Part shown: in pieces, positions 35,040 to 44,192 of the stretch
How positions within the stretch are numbered: position 1 is the stretch's first letter
How the letters are laid out: each line of letters begins with the position of its first letter
NCBI RefSeq assembly: GCF_013201935.1
Contig: NZ_CP053833.1
Location: 558,001-622,000 of the forward strand
Source: Arcobacter cloacae
Lineage (GTDB): Bacteria > Campylobacterota > Campylobacteria > Campylobacterales > Arcobacteraceae
DNA: 64,000 nt
Direction of reading: 5' to 3'
Translations under genes and position numbers: made by a program
The notes under the pieces: model-generated
What the model was told of the DNA's origin: nothing
Databases searched by the model: none
Seen by the model: only the letters and a program-made list of their open reading frames with translations

Positions 35040-35936
35040 ATGTTTAATAAAAATCAATTGGCTAGTTTAAATAAAGAGCTTGATAGTTCAAGAATTAAAA
35101 CAAGAGAAAAAGGAAATGTATCTTTATCCTATATAGAGGGCTTTGATGTAATAGATACTGCTAATAGTATCTTTGGATATGGAAACTGGTCTTATCTTAT
35201 TTCAAAACTTGAACAAGTATCACAAGAGCAAAACCATAATCAAAATTTTGTCGTATGTTATAAGGCTGTTGTAAAATTAATAGTAAAAGATGAAGAACAT
35301 AGTAAATCAATTTCAAGGCAAGATGTAGGATTTGGAACAGGTGTATCTAAAACTCTAGCTGATTCCCATGAAAATGCTGGGAAAGAGGCAGTTACCGATG
35401 CTATAAAAAGAGCAATGAGGAGTTTTGGAAACCAATTCGGAAATTCACTATATGATAAAAGTAGAAATCATGCAAATCAAGACAGTTCTTATCAACAGAA
35501 TCAAAACTATAATCAAAGACCACTACAAAATAACCAACAACAGCAACACACTTATCAAAATGATAATGTAAATAATAGAGCAATAAATGCTAACGCAAAC
35601 ACAAATTTTAAAGGTGTTGTAAATCAGCAACAAACAGCTAGACAAAATCAGACTCAAACAATGCAACAGCAAGTGCAAAATCCAAATAGTAGAAATGTAA
35701 ATCAAAATCCAAACAATCAGCAGAATAATCCACCACCACAACACTCTTTTCAAAATAATCAAACATTTGAGTATCAGTCTCTTTTCAATCTAGGACTTGA
35801 TGTTATTGAGCAAAATGGCTTCTTGATTATTACAGGAGAGAATCAATACTCATATCGAGATGCAATAAAAGCTTGTGCTTTTAGGTTCGATTCAAAATCA
35901 AAAACTTGGTATAAACCAATTGAAAGTGCTGCTTAA
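35040..35936 (+). CDS. Rad52-like single-strand annealing protein
   Basis: Residues 1-140 match the Rad52/Rad22 domain of phage and bacterial annealing proteins: 'ELDSSRIKTREKGNVSLSYI', 'EGFDVIDTANSIFGYGNWSY' and 'NAGKEAVTDAIKRAMRSFG', a conserved DNA-binding helix. It should anneal complementary single strands during element replication or recombination. Residues ~145-240 are a low-complexity Q/N-rich linker. The last ~50 residues form a small domain ('NGFLIITGENQYSYRDAIKA', 'FRFDSKSKTWYK') of the type seen on other mobile-element proteins. AAAGGAGG precedes the ATG. Confidence 0.85.
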   Translation: MFNKNQLASLNKELDSSRIKTREKGNVSLSYIEGFDVIDTANSIFGYGNWSYLISKLEQVSQEQNHNQNFVVCYKAVVKLIVKDEEHSKSISRQDVGFGTGVSKTLADSHENAGKEAVTDAIKRAMRSFGNQFGNSLYDKSRNHANQDSSYQQNQNYNQRPLQNNQQQQHTYQNDNVNNRAINANANTNFKGVVNQQQTARQNQTQTMQQQVQNPNSRNVNQNPNNQQNNPPPQHSFQNNQTFEYQSLFNLGLDVIEQNGFLIITGENQYSYRDAIKACAFRFDSKSKTWYKPIESAA

Positions 35937-35937
35937 A

Positions 35938-36183
35938 ATGAATAATTCAATAAAAAAGAGTTATCTATTCTTCTCAAAAGATGGCTATACCTATGATAAA
36001 TCCCATAATCAAACTAACAATATGCAAATACTAGGTAGTGGTATGGGTAAAAATTTCAATGAAGCATTTAAGGATTTTAAGAAAAATCAATCTTATTTAC
36101 TCTCATTTGATTATGAAAATGTAATGGCAGTAAAAACAGTTGGAAAATTTATAACAAATATAAAACTAAAAGGAGGAAAATAA
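35938..36183 (+). CDS. Small protein of unknown function
   Basis: Taking the ATG just after the rad52-like stop gives 81 residues starting MNNSIKKSYLFFSKDGYTYD. The C-terminus is 'TVGKFITNIKLKGGK'. The sequence 'MQILGSGMGKNFNEAFKDFK' recalls small accessory proteins found next to phage recombination genes, but I cannot name it. An upstream frame start inside the rad52-like gene is possible but less likely. Confidence 0.6.
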   Translation: MNNSIKKSYLFFSKDGYTYDKSHNQTNNMQILGSGMGKNFNEAFKDFKKNQSYLLSFDYENVMAVKTVGKFITNIKLKGGK

Positions 36184-36471
36184 ATGGAACTAATACCTAA
36201 AGAACTAATAAATACCATTCCCAAACTTTATGAGACAGAAAATGAAATAGACCCTATTGCCTATGTCAAGCTTTTCATAATAAATGGTTGGACATGGTAC
36301 ATCACAGAATTTTCTATAGATAAAAATATTTGTTTTGGATATGTGGTATCGCCATTTGGAGCAGAATTAGGTTATTTTAGTCTTGATGAAATTAGAAGTC
36401 TTGGAATTGGCGTTGAAAGAGATTTATCTTTTAAGCCTACAAAACTATCAATTATTAAAAAGGCTTCATAA
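36184..36471 (+). CDS. Small DUF2958-like protein
   Basis: The 95-residue protein starts immediately after the previous stop, with AGGAGGAAAATAA as ribosome binding site. The pattern 'LIPKELINTIPKLYETENE' followed by 'AYVKLFIINGWTWYITEFS' and 'CFGYVVSPFGAELGYFSLDE' and then 'EIRSLGIGVERDLSFKP' fits the small DUF2958 family found on plasmids and integrative elements. Function is unknown. The next gene overlaps it by one base. Confidence 0.7.
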   Translation: MELIPKELINTIPKLYETENEIDPIAYVKLFIINGWTWYITEFSIDKNICFGYVVSPFGAELGYFSLDEIRSLGIGVERDLSFKPTKLSIIKKAS

Positions 36472-36680
36472 TGTTAAAAAATGAATATATTTATCAAGAA
36501 GTTAGAAACAATTTTAAAGATTGGACTAAAGAGGGATTGGATTTTTTACTTAGTTGTAATGGAATTTTGCCTCAAATTAAAAACAAAGCTCAACAAAAAT
36601 TAAATAGTACATCGATTAAAAGGAATTCAACTCCAATTTTTCCATTATCAGAAAAAAAATTTCAACTATCAAATTTGTGA
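36471..36680 (+). CDS. Small protein of unknown function
   Basis: The 69-residue protein overlaps the previous gene by one base (TAATG). It is mostly helical and polar, with no motif or membrane segment that I recognise. Coupling to the upstream gene supports expression. Confidence 0.5.
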   Translation: MLKNEYIYQEVRNNFKDWTKEGLDFLLSCNGILPQIKNKAQQKLNSTSIKRNSTPIFPLSEKKFQLSNL

Positions 36681-36701
36681 AATAAAAACAAAGGATAGAA
36701 A

Positions 36702-36911
36702 ATGAGAACAGATTATAATTCGATTTTACCGAAAGGTGTATTGTTTAATTTAAAGGAGATTGAAGCTCATGGGATAATTAAAATAGACATGCTAAAAAAA
36801 CTTGTATTAAAAAAACAGATTGAATTTATCAAAATAGGGAGAAAGGTTCATATTGCTAGAAGTGAACTTATAAGATACCTTGAAAGTAGAACAGTAAAAG
36901 CAGTAATCTAA
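36702..36911 (+). CDS. HTH (excisionase-like) DNA-binding protein
   Basis: The 69-residue protein has the MerR-like fold of small excisionase/HTH_17 proteins: 'GVLFNLKEIEAHGIIKIDML' leads into 'KKLVLKKQIEFIKIGRKVHI' and 'ARSELIRYLES', where 'IKIGRKVHIARSELIRYLE' is the wing plus final helix. Such proteins direct excision by the integrase or regulate early genes. It is the last gene before a terminator. AAAGGATAGAAA precedes the ATG. Confidence 0.8.
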   Translation: MRTDYNSILPKGVLFNLKEIEAHGIIKIDMLKKLVLKKQIEFIKIGRKVHIARSELIRYLESRTVKAVI

Positions 36912-36917
36912 ATTTTT

Positions 36918-36944
36918 CTAAAAGTCACTAGTTGTGGCTTTTAG
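36918..36944 (+). terminator. Hairpin terminator of the rightward recombination operon
   Basis: CTAAAAGTCAC (36918-36928) pairs with GTGGCTTTTAG (36934-36944) through 10 Watson-Crick pairs and one G-T pair. It lies seven bases after the excisionase-like gene. The T-run follows only later (after CATTATTATT), so it may be a weak terminator. Confidence 0.6.
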
Positions 36945-37131
36945 AGAATCTTTCATTATTATTTTTTTTGTAGCAATTTATATTATGAAATGGAATAAAA
37001 ATTAATAAAAATGGAGAGTGAAAAAAGCTAGGATATTCAGCATTTTTTAATTCTTTATAATAGGTAGTAAATATCATACTAGATTATTATTTTATTCCTT
37101 TATCAAAACATTAAAAATATGAGGATAAAAG

Positions 37132-38052
37132 ATGTTAGATTATCACACAGGATTAGATAAATTAGGTCTAAAAATTGAATTTGATGATGGTGTAGAACAA
37201 CGAGAAATACTACAAGAACTATTTGTTTATATTACAAAAAAATATGATTCAATATTTATAAAAGAAATAGAAAGATTTAATTCTAAAAAATACTATATTT
37301 ATCAAAATAAAAAGACTATATTTGGCGTAGTTACTGGTTGTTATAGAAAGAAGAATCCTAAAGCATCAGGATATTATTTTCAATATTACATAAATATCGA
37401 ATTTTCTGGACTTAAGAGATATGATGAGTTACTAGATGAAATAACAAAAAATGTACTATATAGTGTGTATGCTTTTTTACATACAAAAAATATAGAATAT
37501 AGCAATATGGCTGCTGATATTTATGTAGATATTAAGTGTCCTATTGAGAATGTTTTATCATTATGTGTTAAAAAAGTTCCATCTGTAAAGTATCATAAAC
37601 TGGATGAATTACAAGAGAAAACTAATATTAACTATATAGAGAAAGTATCTGAAAAGAAATATAATAAAACAGCATTAAGAGGATATTGGTATAACAAGGG
37701 TAAAAGAGCAAAATTAAAGTATCACTTAACAAGATATGAACTTAAGCTACAGCCAAAATATTTTTATAGACATGGATTTAGCTTAGCAGCCATGGAAAAA
37801 GCGTTGGAACGTTATTATGTACTATATTTTAAGAATGAAAATGAAAAGATAGAAAAGATTGATAAATATAGTAATTATAAACATGTGGCAAAAAGAGAGT
37901 TAAAAAAATTAGAATTTGACAAATACAAATTAAAGTTTGATATAACAGCTATCAAAACATTCTTAAATTGGCTGGATAGTGCATATGATGAAGATTTAAT
38001 CTGTGAAAAGCAAGATGAACAATTTGAAGATGAATGGTTTGTAGAATATTAA
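37132..38052 (+). CDS. Putative replication-initiation-like protein
   Basis: The 306-residue protein is basic and aromatic-rich, without membrane segments. The central 'LKYHLTRYELKLQPKYFYRH' resembles the 'R-Y-E-L' core seen in phage replication initiation factors (Rep_trans-like), and 'YYFQYYINIEFSGLKRYDEL' fits an upstream strand of that fold. The catalytic tyrosine pattern is not clear. It stands alone between a terminator and hsdM, with 'GAGGATAAAAG' before its ATG. A Rep role is inferred weakly; another DNA-binding role is possible. Confidence 0.5.
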   Translation: MLDYHTGLDKLGLKIEFDDGVEQREILQELFVYITKKYDSIFIKEIERFNSKKYYIYQNKKTIFGVVTGCYRKKNPKASGYYFQYYINIEFSGLKRYDELLDEITKNVLYSVYAFLHTKNIEYSNMAADIYVDIKCPIENVLSLCVKKVPSVKYHKLDELQEKTNINYIEKVSEKKYNKTALRGYWYNKGKRAKLKYHLTRYELKLQPKYFYRHGFSLAAMEKALERYYVLYFKNENEKIEKIDKYSNYKHVAKRELKKLEFDKYKLKFDITAIKTFLNWLDSAYDEDLICEKQDEQFEDEWFVEY

Positions 38053-38222
38053 TAAAAGTCAAAAAAAGTAATTTGATATTCTTAATAGTGAAAAATAATA
38101 TGATTTTAAATAAAGTATCTATTTTTAGATATTTAAATAGTTATTTTTTATTAATAATTAGTTTAAATTAAACCTATTTAGATAAAATAATTACAAATAA
38201 TATATTAGGTAAGAAAAGTTTT

Positions 38223-39782
38223 ATGGCAAAAGAAAAAAATCAAAAGTCTATGGAAGAAACTCTTTGGGAGAGTGCAAATAAACTAAGAGGTAGTGTTGAA
38301 TCAAGTGAATATAAGCATATCGTTTTAGGGCTAATTTTCCTTAAGTTTGTTAGTGATACATTTGAAGAACGAAGAGAAAAACTACTAGTTGAGGGTAAAG
38401 AAGCATTTATCGATATGGTGGAGTTTTACACTATGGAAAATGTATTTTATCTTCCTGCTGAATCGCGATGGTCATACATAAAACAAAATGCAAAACAAGA
38501 TGACATTGCTCTTAAAATCGATACAGCACTTGCAACTATTGAAAAAAACAATCCTAGCCTAAAAGGTGCATTACCTGATAACTACTTTTCAAGACTTGGT
38601 CTTGATGTGAGTAAACTTTCAAGCTTAATAGATACTATCAATAACATCAACACAATAGAGGATAAAGGACACGATATAGTAGGGCGTGTTTATGAATACT
38701 TCTTGGGTAATTTTGCCATTGCAGAGGGTAAAGGAAAAGGAGAGTTCTATACTCCAAAATCAATAGTAAACCTAATAGCAAATATGATAGAACCCTACAA
38801 AGGAAAAATCTACGACCCTGCTTGTGGAAGTGGTGGTATGTTTGTACAATCTATCAAGTTTATAGAAGCTCATAAAGGAAATAAAAAAGATATTTCTATC
38901 TATGGGCAAGAATATACAGCAACTACATATAAACTAGCAAAGATGAATCTAGCAATTAGAGGAATATCTGCAAATCTTGGAGATGTACCAGCTGATACAT
39001 TTGCAAAAGACCAACACAAAGATTTAAAAGCTGATTTTATCATGGCAAATCCTCCTTTTAATCAAAAAGATTGGAGAGGTGTAAATGAACTATTAGATGA
39101 CCCAAGATGGTCAGGGTATGATGTTCCTCCAACATCAAATGCAAATTATGGATGGATACTAAATATGGTATCAAAACTATCTCAAAATGGTGTAGCTGGA
39201 TTTATTCTTGCAAATGGTGCATTAAGTGGTGGTGGTGAAGAGTATAAAATACGAAAAAAGCTTATTGAAAATGATTTAGTAGAGGCTATTCTAGTTTTAC
39301 CAATGAAAATGTTTTATACAACAGATATTAGCGTAACTCTTTGGATTTTAAATGCAAATAAAAAAGAAAGAACTTTTGAACAAAACAATATTACAAAAAT
39401 TCACAGAGATAGAACAAATGAAATTCTATTTATGGACTTAAGAAAATTGGGTGTAGCTTTTGAAAAGAAGTTTATTCAATTTGATATAGAAACTATTGAA
39501 AAGATTTCATCAACATATCATACTTGGCAAAGTGACAAAGAAGCTTATGAAGATATAGCTGAATACTGTAAAAGTGCAACACTAAGTGAAGTAATAGCAA
39601 AAGATTATTCGCTAGTACCTAGTAAATATATAGAGTTTGTAAATAGAGATGAAAATATTGATTTTGATACAAAAATGACAGCTTTACAAAGTGAATTTGT
39701 AGAACTTTTAAAAGAAGAAGAAAAATCAAAACAAGAACTACTAACAGTATTTAAAGAGTTGGGTTATGAAATCAAACTATAA
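38223..39782 (+). CDS. hsdM: Type I restriction-modification methyltransferase subunit
   Basis: HsdM with HsdS methylates adenine in the target site and protects the host. The 519-residue protein has the N-terminal helical domain, the SAM motif 'DPACGSGGMFV' near 198-208 and the catalytic 'ANPPFNQKDW' near 275-284 (NPPF). It overlaps hsdS by 17 bases. The order hsdM, hsdS, rloC-like, unknown, fic, hsdR follows. The ribosome binding site (AAGAAAAG) is weak. Confidence 0.96.
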   Translation: MAKEKNQKSMEETLWESANKLRGSVESSEYKHIVLGLIFLKFVSDTFEERREKLLVEGKEAFIDMVEFYTMENVFYLPAESRWSYIKQNAKQDDIALKIDTALATIEKNNPSLKGALPDNYFSRLGLDVSKLSSLIDTINNINTIEDKGHDIVGRVYEYFLGNFAIAEGKGKGEFYTPKSIVNLIANMIEPYKGKIYDPACGSGGMFVQSIKFIEAHKGNKKDISIYGQEYTATTYKLAKMNLAIRGISANLGDVPADTFAKDQHKDLKADFIMANPPFNQKDWRGVNELLDDPRWSGYDVPPTSNANYGWILNMVSKLSQNGVAGFILANGALSGGGEEYKIRKKLIENDLVEAILVLPMKMFYTTDISVTLWILNANKKERTFEQNNITKIHRDRTNEILFMDLRKLGVAFEKKFIQFDIETIEKISSTYHTWQSDKEAYEDIAEYCKSATLSEVIAKDYSLVPSKYIEFVNRDENIDFDTKMTALQSEFVELLKEEEKSKQELLTVFKELGYEIKL

Positions 39783-40956
39783 AAAGCTTGGGGATTTTAT
39801 TCAACAAGTTAAAAAGAGAAATAATGACAATAGCTTAACAGTTGATAATCTAAGAGGTATAAATATTAGTAAAGAGTTTATGCCATCTGTTGCAAATGTT
39901 ACTGGAACAGATTTATCAGTTTATAAAGTTGTAGAAAGAAATCAATTTGCATATAATCCTATGCACGTTGGTAGAGATGAAGTATTACCTATAAGTATGC
40001 TTGTAAACGAAGATAAAGTAATTGTATCTCCTGCTTATGTAATTTTTGAAATAGTGGATACAGATAAGTTATTACCAGAATATCTTATGATTTGGTGTAG
40101 AAGAAGTGAGTTTGATAGAAATGCTTGGTTTACAACAGATAGTAGTGTAAGAGGTGGATTTAATTGGGAAGATTTTTGTGATTTAGAACTTCCAGTTCCT
40201 TCACTTGAAAAACAAAAAGAGATAATCAAAGAGTATCACACTATCACAGACCGAATCAGACTAAATGAACAACTAAATCAAAAACTAGAAGATACAGCAC
40301 AAAGTATTTATAAAGAGTGGTTTGTAAATTTTGAGTTTCCTGATGAAAATGGTAAGCCATATAAATCAAATGGTGGTGAAATGGTTTATTGTGATGAGTT
40401 GGAAATGGAAATACCATATAATTTCAGAAATGGCTATTTAGAGGAAATTATAGATATTTTTGATTCACGAAGAATTCCCTTATCAGGTTTTGAGAGAGAA
40501 AGTATGATAAAAATTTATCCATATTATGGAGCTGCTTCATTAATGGATTATGTAGAAGATTATATTTTTGATGGAACATACATATTACTTGGTGAAGATG
40601 GAACAGTTATGACTGAAAAAGGTTATCCCGTCTTGCAATATGTTTATGGAAAGTTTTGGGTAAATAATCATGCACACATTTTGAAAGGAAAAAATGGATT
40701 TGATGAGAATAGTTTATTTGTTCTTTTGAATAATACAAATATTAGCGATATTATAACTGGAGGAGTTCAAGCAAAAATCAGTCAGACTAATTTAAAGACA
40801 GTTAAAATATCAGTACCTCCTGAAAATTTAATTCAAGAGTTAAATAAAAAATTAAAACCAATATTTGATGTAAAAATTCAAACACTTGAAATACAAAAGA
40901 TTTGTTTTAAATTAAAAGAAATTCTACTTTCAAAAATGGCAACTATTGAGGAATAA
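39766..40956 (+). CDS. hsdS: Type I restriction-modification specificity subunit
   Basis: HsdS reads the bipartite DNA target. The 396-residue protein has a first target-recognition domain (about 1-150), a conserved helical spacer with 'QKEIIKEYHTITDRIRLNEQ' and 'LEDTAQSIYKEWFVNFEFP', a second domain (about 200-340) and a final helical repeat near 355-392. Both halves are complete, so the recognition site should be two-part and asymmetric. There is no second partial hsdS nearby, so no sign of shuffling-based phase variation. Confidence 0.93.
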   Translation: MKSNYKKLGDFIQQVKKRNNDNSLTVDNLRGINISKEFMPSVANVTGTDLSVYKVVERNQFAYNPMHVGRDEVLPISMLVNEDKVIVSPAYVIFEIVDTDKLLPEYLMIWCRRSEFDRNAWFTTDSSVRGGFNWEDFCDLELPVPSLEKQKEIIKEYHTITDRIRLNEQLNQKLEDTAQSIYKEWFVNFEFPDENGKPYKSNGGEMVYCDELEMEIPYNFRNGYLEEIIDIFDSRRIPLSGFERESMIKIYPYYGAASLMDYVEDYIFDGTYILLGEDGTVMTEKGYPVLQYVYGKFWVNNHAHILKGKNGFDENSLFVLLNNTNISDIITGGVQAKISQTNLKTVKISVPPENLIQELNKKLKPIFDVKIQTLEIQKICFKLKEILLSKMATIEE

Positions 40957-40958
40957 AA

Positions 40959-43241
40959 ATGATTACATCACTAACTATTAAAAATGTAGCAAGTTATAAT
41001 TCAGCTGGTGAGACAGTTAGTGAGTTAAAAAAAGTTAATTATTTCTTTGGAAATAATGGTTCTGGAAAATCAACATTAGCAAAATATTTGCATAGTTTAA
41101 GTCAAAATGTTCCAGAAAATAGATTTAATAACTGTACACAAGTAGGTTTTGATAGTGATAATAATCAAATTATAGTTTTTAATGAAGAATTTATAAAAAG
41201 AAATTTTATTGCAAGAAATACTCAAATAGGTATATTTTCATTAAATCAAAAAAATGAAGAAATTGATGAAGCTATAAAAGAAAAGCAAAAAGAGCTTGAA
41301 CAATTAGAAAATAAAAATGAATCTTTGAATTTTAGAAAAAGTAAATTTGCCAAATTTCAAGAAGATGAATTATCTACACTTAAAGACAATTGTTTTGATT
41401 TGAGAAAAACTGTATTAAATTCATTTCCAAAAATAAAAGATTTGTTCCCAAACAAACAAAAACAAAATAACTTTGAGCAGATATTAAAAATTTTACAAGT
41501 TCAGCCACTTCAAAATCTAACATTTGATATGCTACTAGAGGATTATAAAAAATATTATGATACAGAGATAGTTTATATTACTCACACTATTTCATTAGAT
41601 AAATTAAATATAATAGTTGACATAGAAAAATCAATAAATGAAATATTACAAAAAGTGATCATAGGTAATACAGAAGTTGATATTTCAGGATTAATTGATT
41701 TCCTACAAAATAAAAAATGGGTAGAAAATGGTATTGACTATTTAGATAAAGAAAAAGATATCCAAGCTTGTCCATTTTGTCAACAAGAAACTATAGATAA
41801 AGAGCTAATAAAAAAATTCAATAGTTATTTTGATGAGTCTTATAAAAAGAGTATTGAAGATATTGAAAAATTTAGAATACAATATGTAAATTTATATAAT
41901 GAATTCAAGTTAAATTTCCAAAATGTTGTTAATGAATATAATGAATTAAATAAAGTTTCAAATTTAATTGAAAAGCTAAAAGATAACTTTGATACTAATA
42001 TAAAAATTTTTGATGAAAAACTTGAAAAAACAAATGAAAAAAAAGATATTATGTCTTTTTTAGGATTCAAGCAGACAATATTAGATATAAATAAAGAAAT
42101 TAATACAAACAATGAAAACTATAATAATTTAGATAGTCATAGAAAAAGCTTTTTAAATAAGATATGGTTATATATTACATTTAAAATGAAAACTACTATT
42201 GAAACTATCTTGAATAAAGAAAAAAAATATCAAGATATATTTAGCCTAATAGATCATAAAAAAGAAGTAATTAAAGATAAAATTATTGTTATAAAAGGTG
42301 AAATAGAAAGTTTAAGAGAACAAACTATTTCAACTAAAGAAGCTGTAGAAAATATTAATACAATATTAAAAAATAGTGGTTTTGGAAGCTTTTCAATAGA
42401 AGAAAAAGAATTAACAAACAATAATATTTCAGAATATTATCTAAAAAGAGATAGTGGAGAGGATGAAGAAGTTTTTAAAACATTGAGTGAGGGGGAAAAA
42501 AACTTTATTGCATTTTTGTATTATTATCAATTATGTTTGGGTGTACATGATATAGATGAATCTGAAAAGAGAAAAATTTTAGTCATTGATGATCCAGTTT
42601 CAAGTTTAGATAGTCAAGTTTTATTTATTGTAAATTCTTTAATTCAACATTTAATTGCTAATAAAGGTAAAACAAAACCAGAGAAAAAAGCATTTAAGAA
42701 TCCACTCTTAGAGCAAGTTTTTATTTTAACACATAATATATATTTTCATAAAGAAGTTTCTCTTTTTAGTCATCAAAGAATTTGTATAGATCATCAGTTT
42801 TTTACTGTTAAAAAAGTTAATGGTGCTTCTAAAATTCAGATTAATGAAAAACCAGTAGTTAATGATTATTTTTTATTATGGGATACATTAAAAAATATAA
42901 ATGATACTATCACTAAAAATCCAAATGATAAAACTCATAATATTTCAATTACAAATTTAATGCGTAGAATATTGGAAAGTTATGTTAATTTTACAGGTCT
43001 AGGTAATACAGTCTGGAATGCTATCAAGGATACAAATCCTGAAGACCCTATTAATATTATTTGTAGTTCTTTAATATCAGAATTACAAGATGGGAGTCAT
43101 AAGGTATCTCCACTTGATGAAATGTATTTTACAAGGGTTATTAATGAAGAGTCACAAAAACTATTTGATGTATTTAAAATAATTTTTGATGAAATTGGTA
43201 AAGAACATTATTTAATAATGATGGGAATAGAGAATGAATAA
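40959..43241 (+). CDS. RloC-like AAA ATPase with putative anticodon nuclease domain
   Basis: The 760-residue protein begins with an ABC/SMC-like ATPase: Walker A 'FFGNNGSGKSTLAKYLHS' near 30-46. Long coiled coils follow, with a CxxC zinc-hook-like motif (ACPFCQQ) near residues 269-275. The second ATPase half has 'LSEGEKNFIAFLYYYQL' and Walker B 'ILVIDDPVSSLDSQ'. The C-terminus has Arg669, Glu673 and His714 in the R-xxx-E...H spacing of the PrrC/RloC ribonuclease triad. RloC-type proteins cut tRNA anticodons when their guard, often a type I restriction enzyme or DNA damage, is disturbed. It lies between hsdS and hsdR, as prrC does. The nuclease role is inferred. Confidence 0.78.
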   Translation: MITSLTIKNVASYNSAGETVSELKKVNYFFGNNGSGKSTLAKYLHSLSQNVPENRFNNCTQVGFDSDNNQIIVFNEEFIKRNFIARNTQIGIFSLNQKNEEIDEAIKEKQKELEQLENKNESLNFRKSKFAKFQEDELSTLKDNCFDLRKTVLNSFPKIKDLFPNKQKQNNFEQILKILQVQPLQNLTFDMLLEDYKKYYDTEIVYITHTISLDKLNIIVDIEKSINEILQKVIIGNTEVDISGLIDFLQNKKWVENGIDYLDKEKDIQACPFCQQETIDKELIKKFNSYFDESYKKSIEDIEKFRIQYVNLYNEFKLNFQNVVNEYNELNKVSNLIEKLKDNFDTNIKIFDEKLEKTNEKKDIMSFLGFKQTILDINKEINTNNENYNNLDSHRKSFLNKIWLYITFKMKTTIETILNKEKKYQDIFSLIDHKKEVIKDKIIVIKGEIESLREQTISTKEAVENINTILKNSGFGSFSIEEKELTNNNISEYYLKRDSGEDEEVFKTLSEGEKNFIAFLYYYQLCLGVHDIDESEKRKILVIDDPVSSLDSQVLFIVNSLIQHLIANKGKTKPEKKAFKNPLLEQVFILTHNIYFHKEVSLFSHQRICIDHQFFTVKKVNGASKIQINEKPVVNDYFLLWDTLKNINDTITKNPNDKTHNISITNLMRRILESYVNFTGLGNTVWNAIKDTNPEDPINIICSSLISELQDGSHKVSPLDEMYFTRVINEESQKLFDVFKIIFDEIGKEHYLIMMGIENE

Positions 43242-44172
43242 TATTAAAGTATTAGATAAACTAGAAATTCACTACTATCTAACTGATGGTAGTCACTCGA
43301 TGAACGCTTTTGTTAGAAATAAAGCAGAGAAAGATTTATTAGATGCTTTAAGAAAAATAGGTGAATTATTAGATAGTGAACTTGAAATTGAAACTGAGGC
43401 TTATCAAGAAGGTGGCTTAAAAGAACTTATTTTAATTGGTTTTTTAGGAACGCTACATTATCTTTCTCCATCTATCAATGATATTATTACTCACTATACA
43501 ACAAAAGATGCAGTTGTTGAAGAATTAGATAAAAAAATTAAAGAAGAAACTTTAAAAAATCTACAGTTAAATAACAAACAAAAAGAATTAGAGTTAGAAA
43601 AAGATATTGATAAAAAACTTGAAAATAAATTAGTTCAAAAATATATTTCAAATTTTTATAAAAAAATAGATGATTATAAAAAAGTAGAAAAAATTGGCTT
43701 CAAGGATTTAACAAACAATTCTAAAGAAATTATAGTTGAAAGACAATATTTTAAGAATTTTATTTTAGAAGATAATGTTACTATTGAAGAAGATGATGAA
43801 GCAATGATTGAGATAATCTCTCCTGTATTAAAAGAAGGAAAATATAATTGGAGAGGGAAATATAAAAGTGAAAAAATAGATTTTAGTATGGGAGATACAA
43901 AATTTAAACAAGAAGTTATTGAAGGAAAACATACTTTCTTAAATGGTTCTTTAATTTTATCAAGTCTTCATATCAAAATAACATTTGATGAATTTGGTGA
44001 TGAAAAACGTAAAAATTATTCTGTACAAAAAGTTTATGGTACACAAGAAATAGAACTTGGAGAATTAAAACTTCGCGACATAGGTAAAAAGAAAAAAGAT
44101 AAAGATTTATTTGAAAAACAATGTCCTAGTTTATTTGATTTATTAGATAAGAATGAGAATAAAAATGATTAG
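43234..44172 (+). CDS. Unknown protein coupled to the RloC-like gene
   Basis: The 312-residue protein overlaps the end of the RloC-like gene by eight bases, so translation is coupled. It starts with 'LEIHYYLTDGSHSMNAFVRN' and 'LDSELEIETEAYQEGGLKEL', a pattern I have seen only as a hypothetical family. A single hydrophobic stretch lies near 75-90, a charged helical linker follows (115-155), and a beta-rich C-terminal domain includes 'EGKYNWRGKYKSEKIDFSMG'. No catalytic motif is visible. Its position inside the hsd/RloC locus suggests a partner or modulator of that system. Confidence 0.6.
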   Translation: MNNIKVLDKLEIHYYLTDGSHSMNAFVRNKAEKDLLDALRKIGELLDSELEIETEAYQEGGLKELILIGFLGTLHYLSPSINDIITHYTTKDAVVEELDKKIKEETLKNLQLNNKQKELELEKDIDKKLENKLVQKYISNFYKKIDDYKKVEKIGFKDLTNNSKEIIVERQYFKNFILEDNVTIEEDDEAMIEIISPVLKEGKYNWRGKYKSEKIDFSMGDTKFKQEVIEGKHTFLNGSLILSSLHIKITFDEFGDEKRKNYSVQKVYGTQEIELGELKLRDIGKKKKDKDLFEKQCPSLFDLLDKNENKND

Positions 44173-44192
44173 AAATTTGAAAAGAAATTAAA

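Noticed and set aside
38223-41000. Phase-variable hsdS system
   Set aside because: Only one complete hsdS is present, with no second partial copy, inverted specificity repeats or recombinase between hsdM and hsdS.
40959-43241. Reading the 760-residue ATPase as a plain SMC/RecN-like repair protein
   Set aside because: The size, CxxC hook, C-terminal R-E-H spacing and position between hsdS and hsdR fit RloC/PrrC better, though the nuclease is not proven.
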